Shown one piece after another: positions 18,581 to 30,700 of a stretch of 64,000 nucleotides of DNA. The notes under the pieces were generated by a model that was not told where the DNA came from, did not search any database, and worked only from the letters and a program-made list of their open reading frames with translations. A program made the translations under genes and the position numbers. Source of the DNA: Macrosoma leucophasiata (Eukaryota > Arthropoda > Insecta > Lepidoptera > Hedylidae); the NCBI GenBank assembly GCA_036365455.1, contig JAWQUS010000011.1, forward strand, positions 1,632,001-1,696,000. Reading direction: 5' to 3'. The stretch's first letter is position 1. Each line of letters begins with the position of its first letter.

Positions 18581-20956
18581 ATGCCAATTACGCGTTCTAC
18601 AGGAAGAGGACGTACACAGCCATTTACAGCGGAATCGTCGCCAACTACAGAAGAATCGACGCAGTCTGGTACTACCGAAACTACCAGTTCTACGAACAAC
18701 ACATCAACAGAGGCGACCACGACCACAGCCACGTCCGCATCCGCGTCCACGTCGAAGACAACAGAAACGGAACGCAAGATATCAAGCAACCCGTCAGATC
18801 CGAGTACCGCGCCCGGTCCGAGTGCTGTCGAAAGGCGAGCTGTCAATCCGAGTCCCGCTCCCGGCCCGAGTGCTGTCGAGCCGCGAGCAGGCAATCCGAG
18901 TGCTGTCAATCCGTATAGTAAAGGTACCGCCGCGAGTGTCGTCAACCCGAAAACCGTCGCTAGTGCCGCCACCGCGAGTACCGTCGTCGCGAGCGCCGTC
19001 ATCCGGAGCGCCGCCGCCGAACAGACAGCGTCTTCACAAATGAAGAAACAGGGCGTCACGCCACAAATAGAACAGGAGGCAATGAAGAACCTCAACAAGC
19101 CAAGATCTAGAAGATCTACGAAGTCATCGAAGTTGGCCAAGGCCAAAGAAAATCTTGCGCGTGTCCAAGTCGAGCTAGCACAAGCGCAGATCGCCGTGAT
19201 AGAAGCGGAGTCCGACAACGAGGACGACGGCTCCGTGTTTACACAGATAGAACAGCATGATAGAATCGACGCCTGGCTGCAGAACCAGCCACAAGCACCT
19301 ACGATGTTCGCCATCGAACCCATTCAAAGAATAGAGGCTGAAGAAATTAGAAGATCGCCTATAGAAGCGGAACAACAGCAGTATGGACAGCAACAGCAAC
19401 AACAGAATTATTATAGAGCTGCGCCATCATTCACTCCGCACCAACAGCCGCCTGCCGGTCCGCAGCCTTCATCAGAGCTCGTGCTACTGGCAGACGCGAT
19501 CTCTCAATTTGCGAAAACAGCCAACAAACCGAGGGCGATCGAACTACCGATATTCAATGGTGCACATCAAGACTGGCTGTACTTCCGTGCTGCGTATCAA
19601 GAGACTGAGAACCTACATACGAAGCTGGAAAATTTAAACAGACTCAGGAGAAACCTGAAAGGAAAAGCGAGAGAAGCTGTGGAAGCACAACTGATAACGA
19701 ACTCCGATCCATCAATTATCATGGAAACTTTGGAAGCCAGGTTCGGCAGACCAGATGCCATAGCAGCAGCTGAGATAGAAACTCTTCGTGCCCTACCCCG
19801 TCTGACGGAATCGCCAAGGGACATCTGCATTTATTCAACGAAGATTTCTAATGTCGTTGCCACTCTGCAAGCTCTCAACTGCATCTACTACCTGTACAAT
19901 CCAGAGGTCGGCAGATCAATAGTCGAGAAAATGGCTTCAACTCTACGCTTCAAGTTCTACGAGTTCGCAGCGTTACTACCAAGAGAAACTCCTGAACTTA
20001 TCAAGCTTCAACGGTTCCTCAAGAGAGAAGCTGAGATCTGCGGTCCATACGCGCAGCCAGAAATAGTTACAACACAGTATCAACAGTCAAGTCAACAATC
20101 GAGTCATCTAAATAGACGAAATCATCGAGTTAACACAGTAACAGAGAAACCTATAGTAAAGTGCCCAGTATGTGAAGAAACTGGACATGCCGTCATCAAC
20201 TGCGATATCTTCAAGAAACAGAATAGTAATGAGAGATGGGATACAGCCAAGAATCATCGACTGTGCTTCAAGTGTCTTCGCTACCGATCGAAAACGCACT
20301 TTTGTCAACAGCGTGTCTGCGGTATCGACGGTTGCAAGTACTATCACAATAGAATGCTACACTTCAGAAGGAGTGCCAGCAAGCCAGAAGATGATCACAC
20401 AGAGAAAACAGAAGCCATCAACTCAGCATGGGTGTCAGCAGGAAGACAGTCATACTTGAAGATCATTCCAGTAACAGCGTCAGGCCCTGATGGCGAAATA
20501 GATACTTACGCCTTATTGGACGACGGGTCAACAGTAACATTGATAGATAATAGCATCGCCGACAAAATAGGAGCGACAGGACCCGTCGAACCACTCCGCA
20601 TAGAAGCGATCAACTCACTTAAGACAGGAGAATCTGCATCAAGGAGAGTTAGCATCACACTGAGAGGTGACAATAATAGAAAAGAGTCCATACAAGCGAG
20701 AACAGTGAAGAACTTGCATGTCACAGCACAAGAAGTGTCAAAGCGCCGCATCAAGGAGTGTCGACACCTGCGTGGCATCACTAATTTCATCACCTACAGT
20801 GAAGCGAAACCTGGAATACTCATCGGTCAAGACAACTGCCACCTACTGTTGTCTACGAAGGTGAAGAAAGGCACTAAGAACCAACCAGTGGCATCACTCA
20901 CGCCACTGGGCTGGGTCTTGCATGGCAGCCACAGTAACGCGTCGTTCACCACCTGA
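18581..20956 (+). pseudogene. BEL/Pao gag and aspartic protease region
   Basis: The ATG at 18581 is the first one downstream of the primer-binding site; the frame upstream runs back into the LTR. The order is a Ser/Thr/Pro-rich N-terminus, an Ala- and Lys-rich coiled-coil-like segment near 19070-19210, a Gln-rich stretch near 19370-19410, and then the DUF1759 gag domain (from IFNGAHQDWLYFRAAY, about 19550-19890). A CPVCEETGHAVINC zinc knuckle and a second Cys/His cluster follow (20161-20330). After them comes a DUF1758-type retropepsin with ALLDDGSTVTLID, whose Asp-Ser/Thr motif is the catalytic one. The stop at 20954-20956 is premature. The downstream pol text continues one base earlier in frame, and the only window for the shift is 20938-20953. 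No classical slippery heptamer is visible there, so a one-base loss is likelier than programmed frameshifting. Confidence 0.9.
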
Positions 20957-20990
20957 CTGAAGAACCGACCGATGAAAATCTGGATGATAT

Positions 20991-22896
20991 AGAAAGAAAG
21001 AAGAAAGAAAGAAAGAAAATACATTTATTAGGACAAAAAAGTACACAAAGGAAAACAAAACAGAGAAAGAAGGAAAAAAAAAATTAATTAAGACTAAAAC
21101 AAAAACTAAATTTTAAATATTGTCCTAAAGGGTCCCCAACTCAGCATTGTGCCGGATTAAAAACCCGGCGCTGGTATTATGTTGGGGCCCTAAACTGTGA
21201 CACTACGGATGCCCAACTGCTGCCAATTTAAACTGAAGTTAAAAAAAAATAAAGATACGAATATGAATTGGAGTGATAATCAGTAGGAGCTAAGAAGTGT
21301 AGGTAGGTATAATAAGAAGATACTAATTAAATAATTGTTATGATACATTACTAGAAGATACGATACGGGTAATGTGCATAATGCAAGTTACTACTATAGC
21401 ATATAAATAGTAAATACATGATAGGGATTTCGATGGGTATGTGAGACTTTTTCATTACTTTATTTACTAATCAGATAATAATATATCTATATATCTTTTT
21501 TTTTTATATGATTGATGTGTTGAAGTTTATGTAAATATTTTCTTTCTGTGTGTTGATAAGGAATTGTTTTAATTTTTTCCTGAAACTACTAATTGTATTG
21601 AGTCGGCGTATCGGTGGAGGAATGTTGTTCCAGCATTTCGAAGCCGCGTAACAAAAGCTACCTCTAAATGCGGCTGTTTTGTGTACTTTAAGTGAAAGCT
21701 GTTGTGAGCATTGTCTTCGTGCGCAGTCCCTATTACTCCCAACCCAGCTCAGTTTATTAAAGAGGTACTCTGGCGCCTTGTACTTGAGGACTCCAAAAAG
21801 AAGGCACGCAAGATGCATTTTGCGACGCGATTTCATTTTTAAGATCGAAAGTTTATTAAGAAACGGTGTAACGTGACCTCTGAATGGAATCGAAAAACAA
21901 AAGCGTGCGCATGCATTTTGTATCCTTTGAATTAATCTTTCCGTGCGTGATAATAATCTCGGCCCGTAAACTGCATCTGCGTAATTTAGTTTAGAAAGCA
22001 CGAGAGTCTCAGCTAGTTGGATACGCAGCTCCTCGGATAGATAAGGTCTCAGCTTGTATAGTAGCCGAAGTCTATAGAAACAGCTACGCACTGACTCTGA
22101 CACATGCTTTTCGTAAGTGAGTTCCTCGTCAATAATTACGCCAAGATTCCGTGCTTCTTTTACTCGGTCAATATTTTGTCCCATTACCATGACATTGAAC
22201 GTGAGGGGTAATTTGCGCAGTTGATGTTTTGTGCCTGATACCAGATATTTCGTTTTATGTGGGTTCAGCACCAATCCGTTCCTTTGGGCCCAGCATGAAA
22301 TTCTGTGCAGATCAGCATTTAAGTCATCTAGGGCGTTGATGAGTTCGCTCGGCTTAAAGGAGATATATATCTGGATATCATCAGCGTATATATGGAATTT
22401 ACATTTTTTTATACAGGATACTATATCTGCACAGAATAAGCTAAAAAGAGTTGAAGAAAGGATTGCGCCTTGCGGTACCCCTCGATTTAAAGGATTTAGC
22501 GGTGAAATAAGAGCTGTGCCATCACTCATACGTATTTTTACGAATTGCTGACGATTACTGAGATAGCTCATGAACCAATCCAAAGTCTTACGGTCGAAGC
22601 CATAGTAGCTTAACTTTGATGCAAGTAAATTCAAGTTGATACAGTCAAAAGCGCGAGAAAAGTCCAGTAGTACCAATATTGTACACATTCCACTATCTCT
22701 AGCGCAGAGAATGTTGTCAGTCACATCGAGCAGAGCTGTGGTTGTGCTGCGATATTTGCGGAAGCCAGACTGCAGCTCTGGTAGTATTTGATGTTTATCT
22801 AAATACTCGGTTAACTGCTGACATACTACTTTTTCGGCGATTTTAGATATGCAGGGGAGGATACTTATAGGCCGAAGGTCTTTCATATCTGTAGGG
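20991..22896 (-). mobile_element. 5'-truncated LINE inserted in the BEL/Pao element
   Basis: Minus-strand insertion. Joining 20990 to 22897 gives a continuous pol reading (in the frame that precedes the break), which defines both ends. The 3' end is a TTTC-rich microsatellite tail (GAAA repeats on the plus strand, about 20991-21016). At most 3 bp (TAT) are shared at the two ends, so there is no clear target-site duplication. The 3' UTR is 21017-21503. Confidence 0.9.
21504..22886 (-). pseudogene. Reverse transcriptase of the nested LINE (CR1/L2/Daphne-like), 460 codons open
   Basis: Open frame without internal stop, starting within RT motif 1 (LRPISILPCISKIAEKVV). It includes LVLLDFSRAFDCIN (first Asp), GVPQGAILSSTLFSLF and the catalytic IYADDIQIYI. 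Thumb text (ARNLGVIIDEELTYEKHV) and a C-terminal domain with WNNIPPPIRRLNTISSFRKKLKQFL follow. The endonuclease and ORF1 are missing, so the copy is dead on arrival despite the intact frame. The microsatellite tail, not poly(A), favours the CR1/L2 side of the Jockey superfamily. The exact clade is unresolved. Confidence 0.88.
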
Positions 22897-25800
22897 TATG
22901 ATGAAACAGTACTTCGCCTTGGACTCCTTGGGCATCACTCCGAAGAAGCCTCAGTCAGACCCAGAAGAAAAGGCTCTTCGTATCCTACAGCGTAACACAG
23001 CACAGAGAGAAGATGGAAAATATGAAACTTCACTTCTATGGAAAACAGAAGAAGCAACTCTGCCTGATAATAAACAGAACTCACTGAAGAGGCTCTACAG
23101 TATAGAAAAGAAGCTTGATCGCGACGATGGCCTGAAAAAGAAGTATACAGAACAGATGGAAGCTCTCATCTCCAAGGGTTACGCGGAGCGCGCACCTGAA
23201 CAGAAAACAGAAAATAGAACCTGGTACTTGCCACATTTCGGCGTGGTGAACCCGATGAAACCAGGCAAGCTGTGAGTTGTCCACGACGCAGCGGCTAAAA
23301 CAAAAGGAGTCTCCCTCAACGACCTGCTCCTCAAGGGACCTGACCTTCTCCAGTCCTTGCCTGGGGTCGTCATGAGGTTCAGACAGCACTGCATCGCCGT
23401 CACAGCCGACATCGGAGAAATGTTCATGCAAGTGAAGTTAAGAACAGAAGACAGAGACGCTCTTCGTTACCTTTGGAGAGGAGATCGAAGAGATGACCGT
23501 CCACCAGAAGAATACAGAATGACTTCACTTATTTTTGGCGCATCGAGTTCTCCGGCTACAGCTATCTATGTCAAGAACATCAACGCAGAAAAACATAGAG
23601 AAACGCATCCTGAAGCCGTGAAGGCCATAATAGAGAAACACTACGTTGATGATTACTTAGACAGCTTCAAGAACATCGAGGACGCAGTTCGCATCACCAC
23701 AGAAGTTCGTAACATACAGAAGAAAGCGAACTACGAACTCAAACAGTGGAAATCTAATTCTACTTACCTGCTTGAAGCCATTGGAGAAATAGAATCAACA
23801 GACAGTATAGAGTTTCATAGCACAGAAGATAAAATAGAACGAGTACTGGGTCTCGTATGGAAACCGAAGACAGATGAGTTCACCTTCAACTTGAACATGG
23901 CTAGAATACCATCGGCACTCATCGAAGGTCAGACACCGACGAAGAGGCAAGCTCTACGGATCGTCATGTCCCTCTTCGACCCACTGGGCTTCGCATCACC
24001 AGTCACCATCATAGCCAAGCAGATGCTGCAAGAAGTGTGGCGACGTGGTACATCGTGGGACGACGAGATCGATGAAGACCTCGCGACAGAGTGGAGAGAC
24101 TGGCTGACACATCTGAAAAGCCTCGCCGACGTCACAATACCGAGGTGCTACGTAGGTTACTCAGATGCTACGACGCTACAGCTACACATCTTTACAGACG
24201 CCAGTGAGTCGGCCTACGCAGCAACCTTGTTTTGGCGAACAATAGCACCTAACGGCGAAGTCAACGTGTCACTCGTCATAGCCAAGGCGAAAGTTGCACC
24301 TCTAAAGCTTACCTCGATACCACGATTAGAACTGCAGGCCGCAGTACTAGGAGTCCGTCTTGCCGAAACAGTAATACGAGAACACGAAAGAAAACCAGAC
24401 TCGAAAACATTTTGGACAGATAGTAGAACAGTGCTTTCCTGGATCAAGACAGGACCTCGTGCCTACAAACCTTATGTAGCACATAGACTCGCCGCCATAG
24501 AAGAAACATCAACAGTCAACGAGTGGAGATGGATCCCGAGTAAACAGAATGTAGCTGACGATGCCACCAGAAAGGTGCCACCATCATTTAACAAGCACCA
24601 CAGATGGTACACGGGTCCAGAATTCCTCCTGGAACCGGAGGACACGTGGCCAGCGGACACTTCAGCTCCAGCGCCGTCAGAACCTACAGGCGAAGAGGCA
24701 GTCCATCTGATAACAGACAGAAACCAACCGAGACTGTCAGAAGCTCTACCAGTGCCCTCTCGCTTCTCTAACTGGGAGAGGTTGCGCTACGCCACAGCAC
24801 GGGTTCTCCTCTTCATTCAGCTCTGCAAGCCATCAACAGACACAGTTAACTATAGCAGAACTGTGAAAAACAAACAACAAGATCCAGACTGGAGAAAAAA
24901 GATGAACAAAACAGTCAAAAAACACATACAAAAGAAGACTGAAACAGAAAAGAAGTTCATCCACGTATCTGCCGAACTCCTCATTCGGGCAGAAGCTCTT
25001 CTGATGCGTGCTACACAGGAAGAAACCTTCGGCCAAGAAATAGAAGACATCAGAAAACAGAAAATAGTGAACAAAGATAGTCGTCTTCAACAGCTCAGCA
25101 CAGAATACACCGAAGGGGCTCTACGTTTACGCAGCCGCATAGAAGCTATAGAGAAAGCTCCAGGAATTAATAGAAGTCCGATGATTTTAGATGGCAATCA
25201 TCACACAGTAAAGCTATGGATAGAAAACATTCATCGTAAGCTTCACCATGCGGGCGTCGAAGCTACAGTAAACGAGTGTCGTCAACAGTATTGGATTCTA
25301 CGTGTACGACCGATTACTCGTACAATCGTACGACGCTGCCTTCACTGCAGAATGAAGACACAGATGCCACCGTATCCGAGAACAGGGGACCTACCATCGT
25401 GTCGTCTCGCCCATCACCGGCGACCCTTCACCTACACAGGGGTCGACTACTTCGGTCTGCTTTCAGTTTCGACTGGCAGATCCCATCAGAAGAGATACGT
25501 GGCGATCTTCACCTGCCTCACGACACGCGCCATACATCTCGAAATAGCGGGCTCTCTCAGCGCAAGCTCCGCTATCATGGCCCTACGAAGAATGATAGCA
25601 CGCCGAGGCTGCCCGACGGAGATTTGGTCCGATAACGGTACTAACTTGAAGGCCGCTGACAAGGAGCTACGAGAGGTAATAGACAGATCTACGATGGAAG
25701 AGGCAGCGAAACGGAAGATCTCATGGCGCTTCATACCACCCGGTGCACCCTTCATGGGCGGTGCCTGGGAACGAATGGTGCGATCAGTGAAGACAGCGAT

Positions 25801-26323
25801 GACAGCGACGCTCCATGAAAAGCACCCTACAGAAGAAGTTCTGCACACATTACTAATAGAAGCAGAATATACAGTCAACAGCCGTCCGTTAACCCACGTC
25901 TCAGTGAGCGCAGAAGATCCTGAGGCCCTGACTCCCAATCACTTCCTATTGGGAGGTTCCGGTGAGGTCTCAGCTCCCGGGACCTTTGACGATGGAGACC
26001 TGCAACCCAGATCTAGCTGGCGCGCCGCCCAGAGGCTCGCTGACCTGTTCTGGGACCGGTGGCTGCGAGAATACCTGCCTGGGCTTCAACACCGGCGGGA
26101 GCCCCACGACAAGGGGCCCACAGTCCAAGTTACGGACCCCAACTCACCTCGCAACACCTGGCTTCGTGCCCGGGTCATCGCTACGTTCCCGGGACCTGAT
26201 GGCATCGTGCGCACCGCAGACATACAGACAAGGACGGGGATACTACGGCGGCCTGTAAGAAGATTCATCATTCTGCCAGTGCGATATGACATCACGCCTG
26301 CACCGGTACCTGATGCTGAGTAG
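22897..26323 (+). pseudogene. BEL/Pao pol: RT, RNase H and integrase
   Basis: The frame opens at the LINE junction with the linker YFALDSLGI. RT follows, with the catalytic YVDD near 23642-23653 and with VVHDAAAK just after a TGA at 23273-23275. The same frame continues past it, so a single nonsense change, most simply CGA to TGA, cuts RT near its start. RNase H spans about 24185-24590 ([51 protein letters not shown]). Integrase has an H-H-C-C zinc part (near 25230-25350) and the D, D, E triad at GVDYFG, SDNGTN and GGAWERM (about 25440-25780). A C-terminal chromatin-linked segment (DUF5641-like, [15 protein letters not shown]) ends in TAG at 26321. The family makes cDNA in cytoplasmic particles and inserts it in the nucleus. 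Confidence 0.93.
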
Positions 26324-26326
26324 CAC

Positions 26327-26337
26327 GGCGGGAGAAA
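26327..26337 (+). other. Polypurine tract
   Basis: GGCGGGAGAAA directly before the 3' LTR, the expected primer for plus-strand DNA synthesis. Confidence 0.75.
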
Positions 26338-27249
26338 TGTGCAGGACGCTCATGAATAATGTACAGTGTTAGTGATTAAAAAACAGTTTTGATAGTGATC
26401 GGCCATACAGTCCTTAATAGTATACGTTGTCAGCGCGTAGACAATCAATAACAATCGCGTTGTGTAGTCGTCAATAGCATAGTACACAATAGTATACGTT
26501 ATCGGAACGTAGATAGAGCTTAAGTGACCAAAAGCGTTAGAGTATTGTAAAACTTCTATTTTTAGATTTTATCCTTTTATGTAACAGTTGTGATAATTTA
26601 GAGTGTAATTAATAGTTTTGTGTCACTTAAAGCTCGTTTGTGTTTAATATTACTTTGTTTTATATAATTTAACAGTTTTTTGTATAATTTCATAGTTTAA
26701 CATAGCATGTTTGTTTATTTGACTTTGTTTTATAGTTTCTAACATTTGAAATAGTTTTATGTTTGTTTTATTACTGTAATATGTAAATTTAATCTGAAAA
26801 TAAAGATTTTTGATGTCTGTTGTTTCCTTTCGGTAATGATCTGAGATACATAGAGATTTTAATTGGCCAAATAGATCTAATAGCTGATTGGTTGTTCAAA
26901 TCAACCAATCATGGATAATAAAATTTGTTTGCTTGAAATTTAAATACCTCTTGTGATTGGTTACTTGAACCAACAACCAATCACAGGAGGTTTTCTTAAG
27001 CTCGATGACCTTGAGATTTTAGAATAAAAGTAGGGCACTTTTGTATGGCCGGTACAGTTCGTCGACAGCACTCGGAACACTCGGATCACTACCAAAGGAA
27101 GAAATCAGAAGGAAAATAATAGTGAACAGTGAAAAAGCGTTTTATTAGAACATCCAGTAGAGCGTGTCACCCTGGTTCGCTTGCGCTGCTTTATCCGCCA
27201 TACGGCGTGCGTCTTCAATCCAGTCAATAGTAAAGTGTCGTGTCTGACA
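26338..27249 (+). repeat. 3' LTR of the BEL/Pao element
   Basis: 912 bp, matching the 5' LTR base for base in my reading. It is followed by the TATAC duplication at 27250-27254. Confidence 0.95.
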
Positions 27250-27339
27250 TATACTTAAGAGCAAAATGTTTCAATAAGCGGTAGGGAACGGACAAGATAA
27301 TGTCCTAAACGAAAGCATTTCAGTAAGGCGGTCGCCCCC

Positions 27340-27554
27340 CTGGTGGTAGAGTTCCAGCGATTCGAGGGCGTAGGCACCGTTGTATTACTTAATCTATCTG
27401 CCGCCAAATAGTAGTGTTCAGCACTACCGCGTTCCGGTTAGATGGTAATGTATGGTCCCGTAATATCTATCACAGGGACATAATTATTTAGATTTCAGGG
27501 GTGACACCACATCTGCATTTTGATCTCTTGTGTTGTTTAAATGTCTACGGGCTG
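27340..27554 (+). repeat. Family A dispersed repeat, 3'-truncated
   Basis: Starts TGGTGGTAGAGTTCCAG and fades after GTCTACGGGCTG. This is one of the few copies lacking the 3' end. Confidence 0.85.
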
Positions 27555-27808
27555 TTATGTATATGGGTAAAGTAGTTTCGCATTTAATGTAGGTACCATG
27601 AATCGATAATATGGTTACCTGATTGCTCCATGTAATATTAGCCTAACAGGGAAATCCGCGGTGAGCGATGACCCGACGTTATTAAAACGAATGGCTCTAC
27701 TAATTCTGGTGCGGATATATAATAACTGGTCATGACTTCATGCAGGCTATGTTTATACATATTGAATGAGAGATAAGTACTATGTTATTTGTATTTCTAT
27801 ATTTTAAC

Positions 27809-28157
27809 TGCTTCAGCAGCACAGTGGTAGCAGACCACTACTTCTACGCTGAGTCTAGTGGTAGCAGGCCATTACTACTACGCTGTGGTACTGGGTTCGA
27901 TTCCCGGGTCTACCTATCGACTATCAGAGATAATGGTGTAAAATCTTTTATCTCTGGTTCTATTGAGATTTTTCTATTTTCTGCAAGTTTCCCAGTACCC
28001 TTGGCATTTGGTCATGTGCCCGAAGATGTCAATAGACTCGCCACCTGTTAATGGGCCAAAACGTAATAGGCGAATCGTATGAATCGTAAATCGTAGAGTG
28101 TATGCATTTACGTCTTCCTACCCCTTCGGGTTTCCAGGCGTTAAGTTACGTTACGTA
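27809..28157 (+). mobile_element. Family C tRNA-headed SINE with a duplicated A-box region
   Basis: The head contains two consecutive A-box-like segments (CACAGTGGTAGCAGACCACT, then AGTGGTAGCAGGCCATTACT) before the B-box GGGTTCGATTCCC. The body and the CTACCCCTTCGGG terminus match the other copies. The internal duplication is unique to this copy in the window. Confidence 0.85.
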
Positions 28158-28184
28158 TATTTTAACCACCCACCATTTAACCAT

Positions 28185-28385
28185 TCATCATCTTATGATA
28201 ACATAAAGTATCGGGATGATCTAGGAGGGTCGATTTTATTATGTGCAGCGCCGGAGCCGTAAAATAAATAACACCCGCTTCACCTTAACTGCCTATTTGA
28301 TGAGTGTAGTACGTGGTTGATGGGATAATGTTGCCAGCTCAATATTTCCTTCATGGTGATTCTGTATTTATATGAAATTAGATTA
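28185..28385 (+). repeat. Family G repeat, copy 1
   Basis: Contains GAGGGTCGATTTTATTATGT and GCGCCGGAGCCGTAAAATAA. Two more copies, all in plus orientation, lie at 28730-28870 and 29990-30175. Class unknown. Confidence 0.75.
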
Positions 28386-28487
28386 TTAAACATAACAATT
28401 AATAATATTTAATAATTAATTAAACGACTCCGTTGGTACTGTGGCTCATAGTGACAGGGTGGGCCTACAGTTATTTTTTCTGGACTT

Positions 28488-28600
28488 GATTATTAAACAT
28501 TTCACATCCTTTTCCAACTTAAAGAAATCTGTTAAAGTGAGAGAAGGATGTGAAATGTTACAATAACTTTAGCAAAAGTCGTGGTGCAACCCAGGCTTAG
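28488..28600. mobile_element. Family B hairpin MITE, left arm shortened
   Basis: Shares AGAGAAGGATGTGAAATGTT, CAATAACTTTAGC and GGTGCAACCCAGGC with the complete copy at 46283-46418. The left arm (ACATTTCACATCCTTTTCCA) is partial. Confidence 0.8.
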
Positions 28601-28729
28601 TTTAGACGTTAGTTTGTTAATCAACATAGATTTTACTCCAGTTTTCAGACACATAAAAAAATACGAGCATTTGCTCACTCATACTCGTCGAATCCCTACA
28701 ACACTCTGAATTCGTTATGATGCCATAAA

Positions 28730-28870
28730 GTATCAAAGCGATCTTTGAGGGTCGATTTTAAAACGTCCAGCGCCGGAGCCGTAAAATAAATAATCCCTTC
28801 TTCACCTTATCTGTCTCTTTGATGGGCGTGATACGTGGCTGATGGGGATAATATTCCTGGATATTTTTTT
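28730..28870 (+). repeat. Family G repeat, copy 2
   Basis: Same core (GAGGGTCGATTTTAAAACGT, CCGGAGCCGTAAAATAAATA, GATACGTGGCTGATGGGG) as the other two copies. Confidence 0.75.
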
Positions 28871-29507
28871 AGGGTTCCGTACCTTAAAAGGAAAAAAGGA
28901 ACCCTTATAGGATCACTCGTGCGTCTGTCTGTCTGTCTGTCCGTCTGTCACAGCCAATTTGCTCCGAAACTACTTGACCGATTGAGTTGAAATTTGATGA
29001 TTATATGTAAATTGGTGACCCAAAGATGAACACGTCAAGTAAAATAATAATTTTAAACAGGGGACAACTTTCGGGGGCTAAATCAGAAAATTAAAAAAAA
29101 ATAATCGTAAACTGTGTCGTGTGACATATCAAATGAAAGAGGTTGTTGTCAGCATTTTAGATATATTTTATTTATAATTTTTGTATAAACAAATTTGAAG
29201 TTATTTAAGAAAAACGACGAAAATTACCATTCCCCCTCCCCCCCTATCTCCGAAACTACTTTAATTAACTACTAAATTTTGAAAAAAATGTGGAAAATAG
29301 TTCTTTGCCTATAGATTACTGAAAAACCTATAAGAAGTTTGAGTATTCAAATTAAATCGAAAATTCTTAATAATATAACCCCCTCTGCCGGTACCACCGT
29401 AACCGCTATGTCCCTGCATTTTAAATCTGTAATATTTTCGAAAATTTTTATTTAAATTACGGAACCCTCACCCCGTGAGTCGAACTCGCACTTGTCCGGT
29501 TTTTTAT
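28868..29507 (-). repeat. Family E repeat (GGAACCCT-ended), minus
   Basis: Begins with TAGGGTTCCGTACC, has a CTGT/CCGT microsatellite and ATTGAGTTGAAATTTGATG, and ends with GAGTCGAACTCGCACTTGTC plus CGGTTTTT. Plus-oriented relatives lie at 60718-61360 and in part at 61745-62122. It is common in moths in my experience but I cannot assign a class. Confidence 0.7.
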
Positions 29508-29584
29508 TATCCGTGATATCTCTAAGTTTATATTAAGGAGATGTTCTGCCCTAAAAATACGATTGTACTCCTAGATTAGATAGA

Positions 29585-29855
29585 TACCTCAGTTGGTTTT
29601 GTGATTCATAATGATAGCGTGATTCGAGATGTCGCGGGTTTGACCACCGCACTAGGATAGAAATCTATAGGGCCTGCAGATATTTGTTTTTACCTTAGTT
29701 GTTATGCCTCTGTTATACTGATTACGGGGCCATAGGTACGTGGTTTTGTGGTATATAATGACAGCGTGATTCGATAGGTCACGGGTTTGATCCTCGCCCT
29801 GGGATATAAATCTCAAGAGCCTATAGATAGATGTTTAATTTTGTTAGGAGGTTAG
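29585..29855 (+). mobile_element. Two tandem tRNA-like SINE heads (family H)
   Basis: Two related units, about 29591-29735 and 29735-29850. Each has GTTTTGTG...ATAATGATAGCGTGATTCGA, a B-box-like GTCGCGGGTTTGA or GTCACGGGTTTGATCC, and a short tail (TAGAAATCTATAGGGCCTGC). Pol III promoter elements are degenerate. Confidence 0.55.
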
Positions 29856-29989
29856 GATATTTCTGTCCAAACAATCCCACCACCACCACCACCTACGACT
29901 TGTTTTAAAAATCGGTGAGGTTTTCTGTGCATGCGTTGATTTACATAATTCGTTCGTTTGCACAAATATAAAAAAGCATGACCATTGGC

Positions 29990-30175
29990 CTACACATGTT
30001 CGCTGAATCCCTATAGGGCGATCTACGAGGGTCGATTTTATTAAATCCAACGCCGCGCCGGGCCGTAAAATAAATAATCCCCGCTTCACCTTAACTGCCT
30101 CTTTGATACTTGCCGCGTGATACGTGGCTGATGGGCATAATATTGCTGGATCAGATTTTTATTCGTGGCATAATT
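29990..30175 (+). repeat. Family G repeat, copy 3
   Basis: Contains CGATCTACGAGGGTCGATTT and GGGCCGTAAAATAAATAATC. Its first 45 bp are the apparent source of an inverted patch at 30590-30638. Confidence 0.8.
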
Positions 30176-30360
30176 ATATAATTTCAGTTTTAGGGATCCG
30201 TATATTGCTTTCACGACTGAACCGCTGATCCGATTGTGATGAAATTCTACATGAAGGTACTTTGGACCCTATGAAAGAATACAAGCTACTATTAATACCA
30301 AAACTAACTACCACAAAGTCACGGGTATCAGTTAACACAACATATATAAATAATACATTT

Positions 30361-30700
30361 TTTTATGTAATGGCAGTGGCAGACAAGCCTGCAGTTCACA
30401 TTGGTGTTAAGTGATGATTGCAGCCTATAGACCCACAAGACAAGGTCAAAATGCAGATGCGTTACCACTCCTGAGGCCTAAGATGTTATGCCTGTGTGCC
30501 GAAAATCATAGGGCCGTACATTATTACGAGTACTTGACCGGAACACGATAGTGCTGAACACTACCATTTAGCAAGTATCGCGTAGATATATAATAAAATC
30601 GACCCTCGTAGGTCGCCCTATAGGGATTCAGCGAACATTAGGAAATGCGGTGGTGCTTACGCCCGCGTACTCCGTCACTGGAGCTCTACCACCAGTAAAA
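30361..30700 (-). repeat. Family A dispersed repeat with a foreign 48-bp patch, minus
   Basis: A near-full-length copy interrupted between CACTACCATTTAGCAAGTA and AGGAAATGCGGTGGTG. The inserted 30590-30638 is the reverse complement of family G text at about 30000-30046. Confidence 0.85.

Larger units (their letters stand above)
17613..27249 (+). mobile_element. BEL/Pao LTR retrotransposon, defective, with a nested LINE
   Basis: Two 912-bp LTRs (TG...CA) flank gag, aspartic protease, RT, RNase H and integrase, in the order known for BEL/Pao. The target-site duplication is the 5-bp TATAC (17608-17612 and 27250-27254), the length expected for this superfamily. No envelope-like frame follows integrase. 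The coding region is broken three times: a one-base frameshift at 20938-20953, a 1906-bp LINE insertion at 20991-22896, and an in-frame TGA at 23273. The LTRs appear identical, so integration was recent even though the copy cannot encode a continuous polyprotein. Confidence 0.95.

Noticed and set aside
20938..20953. Programmed frameshift between gag-protease and pol
   Set aside because: No slippery heptamer or following pseudoknot is apparent in the 16-nt window, and BEL/Pao elements usually use a single frame. A one-base loss is simpler.
26324..26337. Envelope gene that would make the BEL element an errantivirus-like agent
   Set aside because: Only 14 bases including the polypurine tract separate the pol stop from the 3' LTR.
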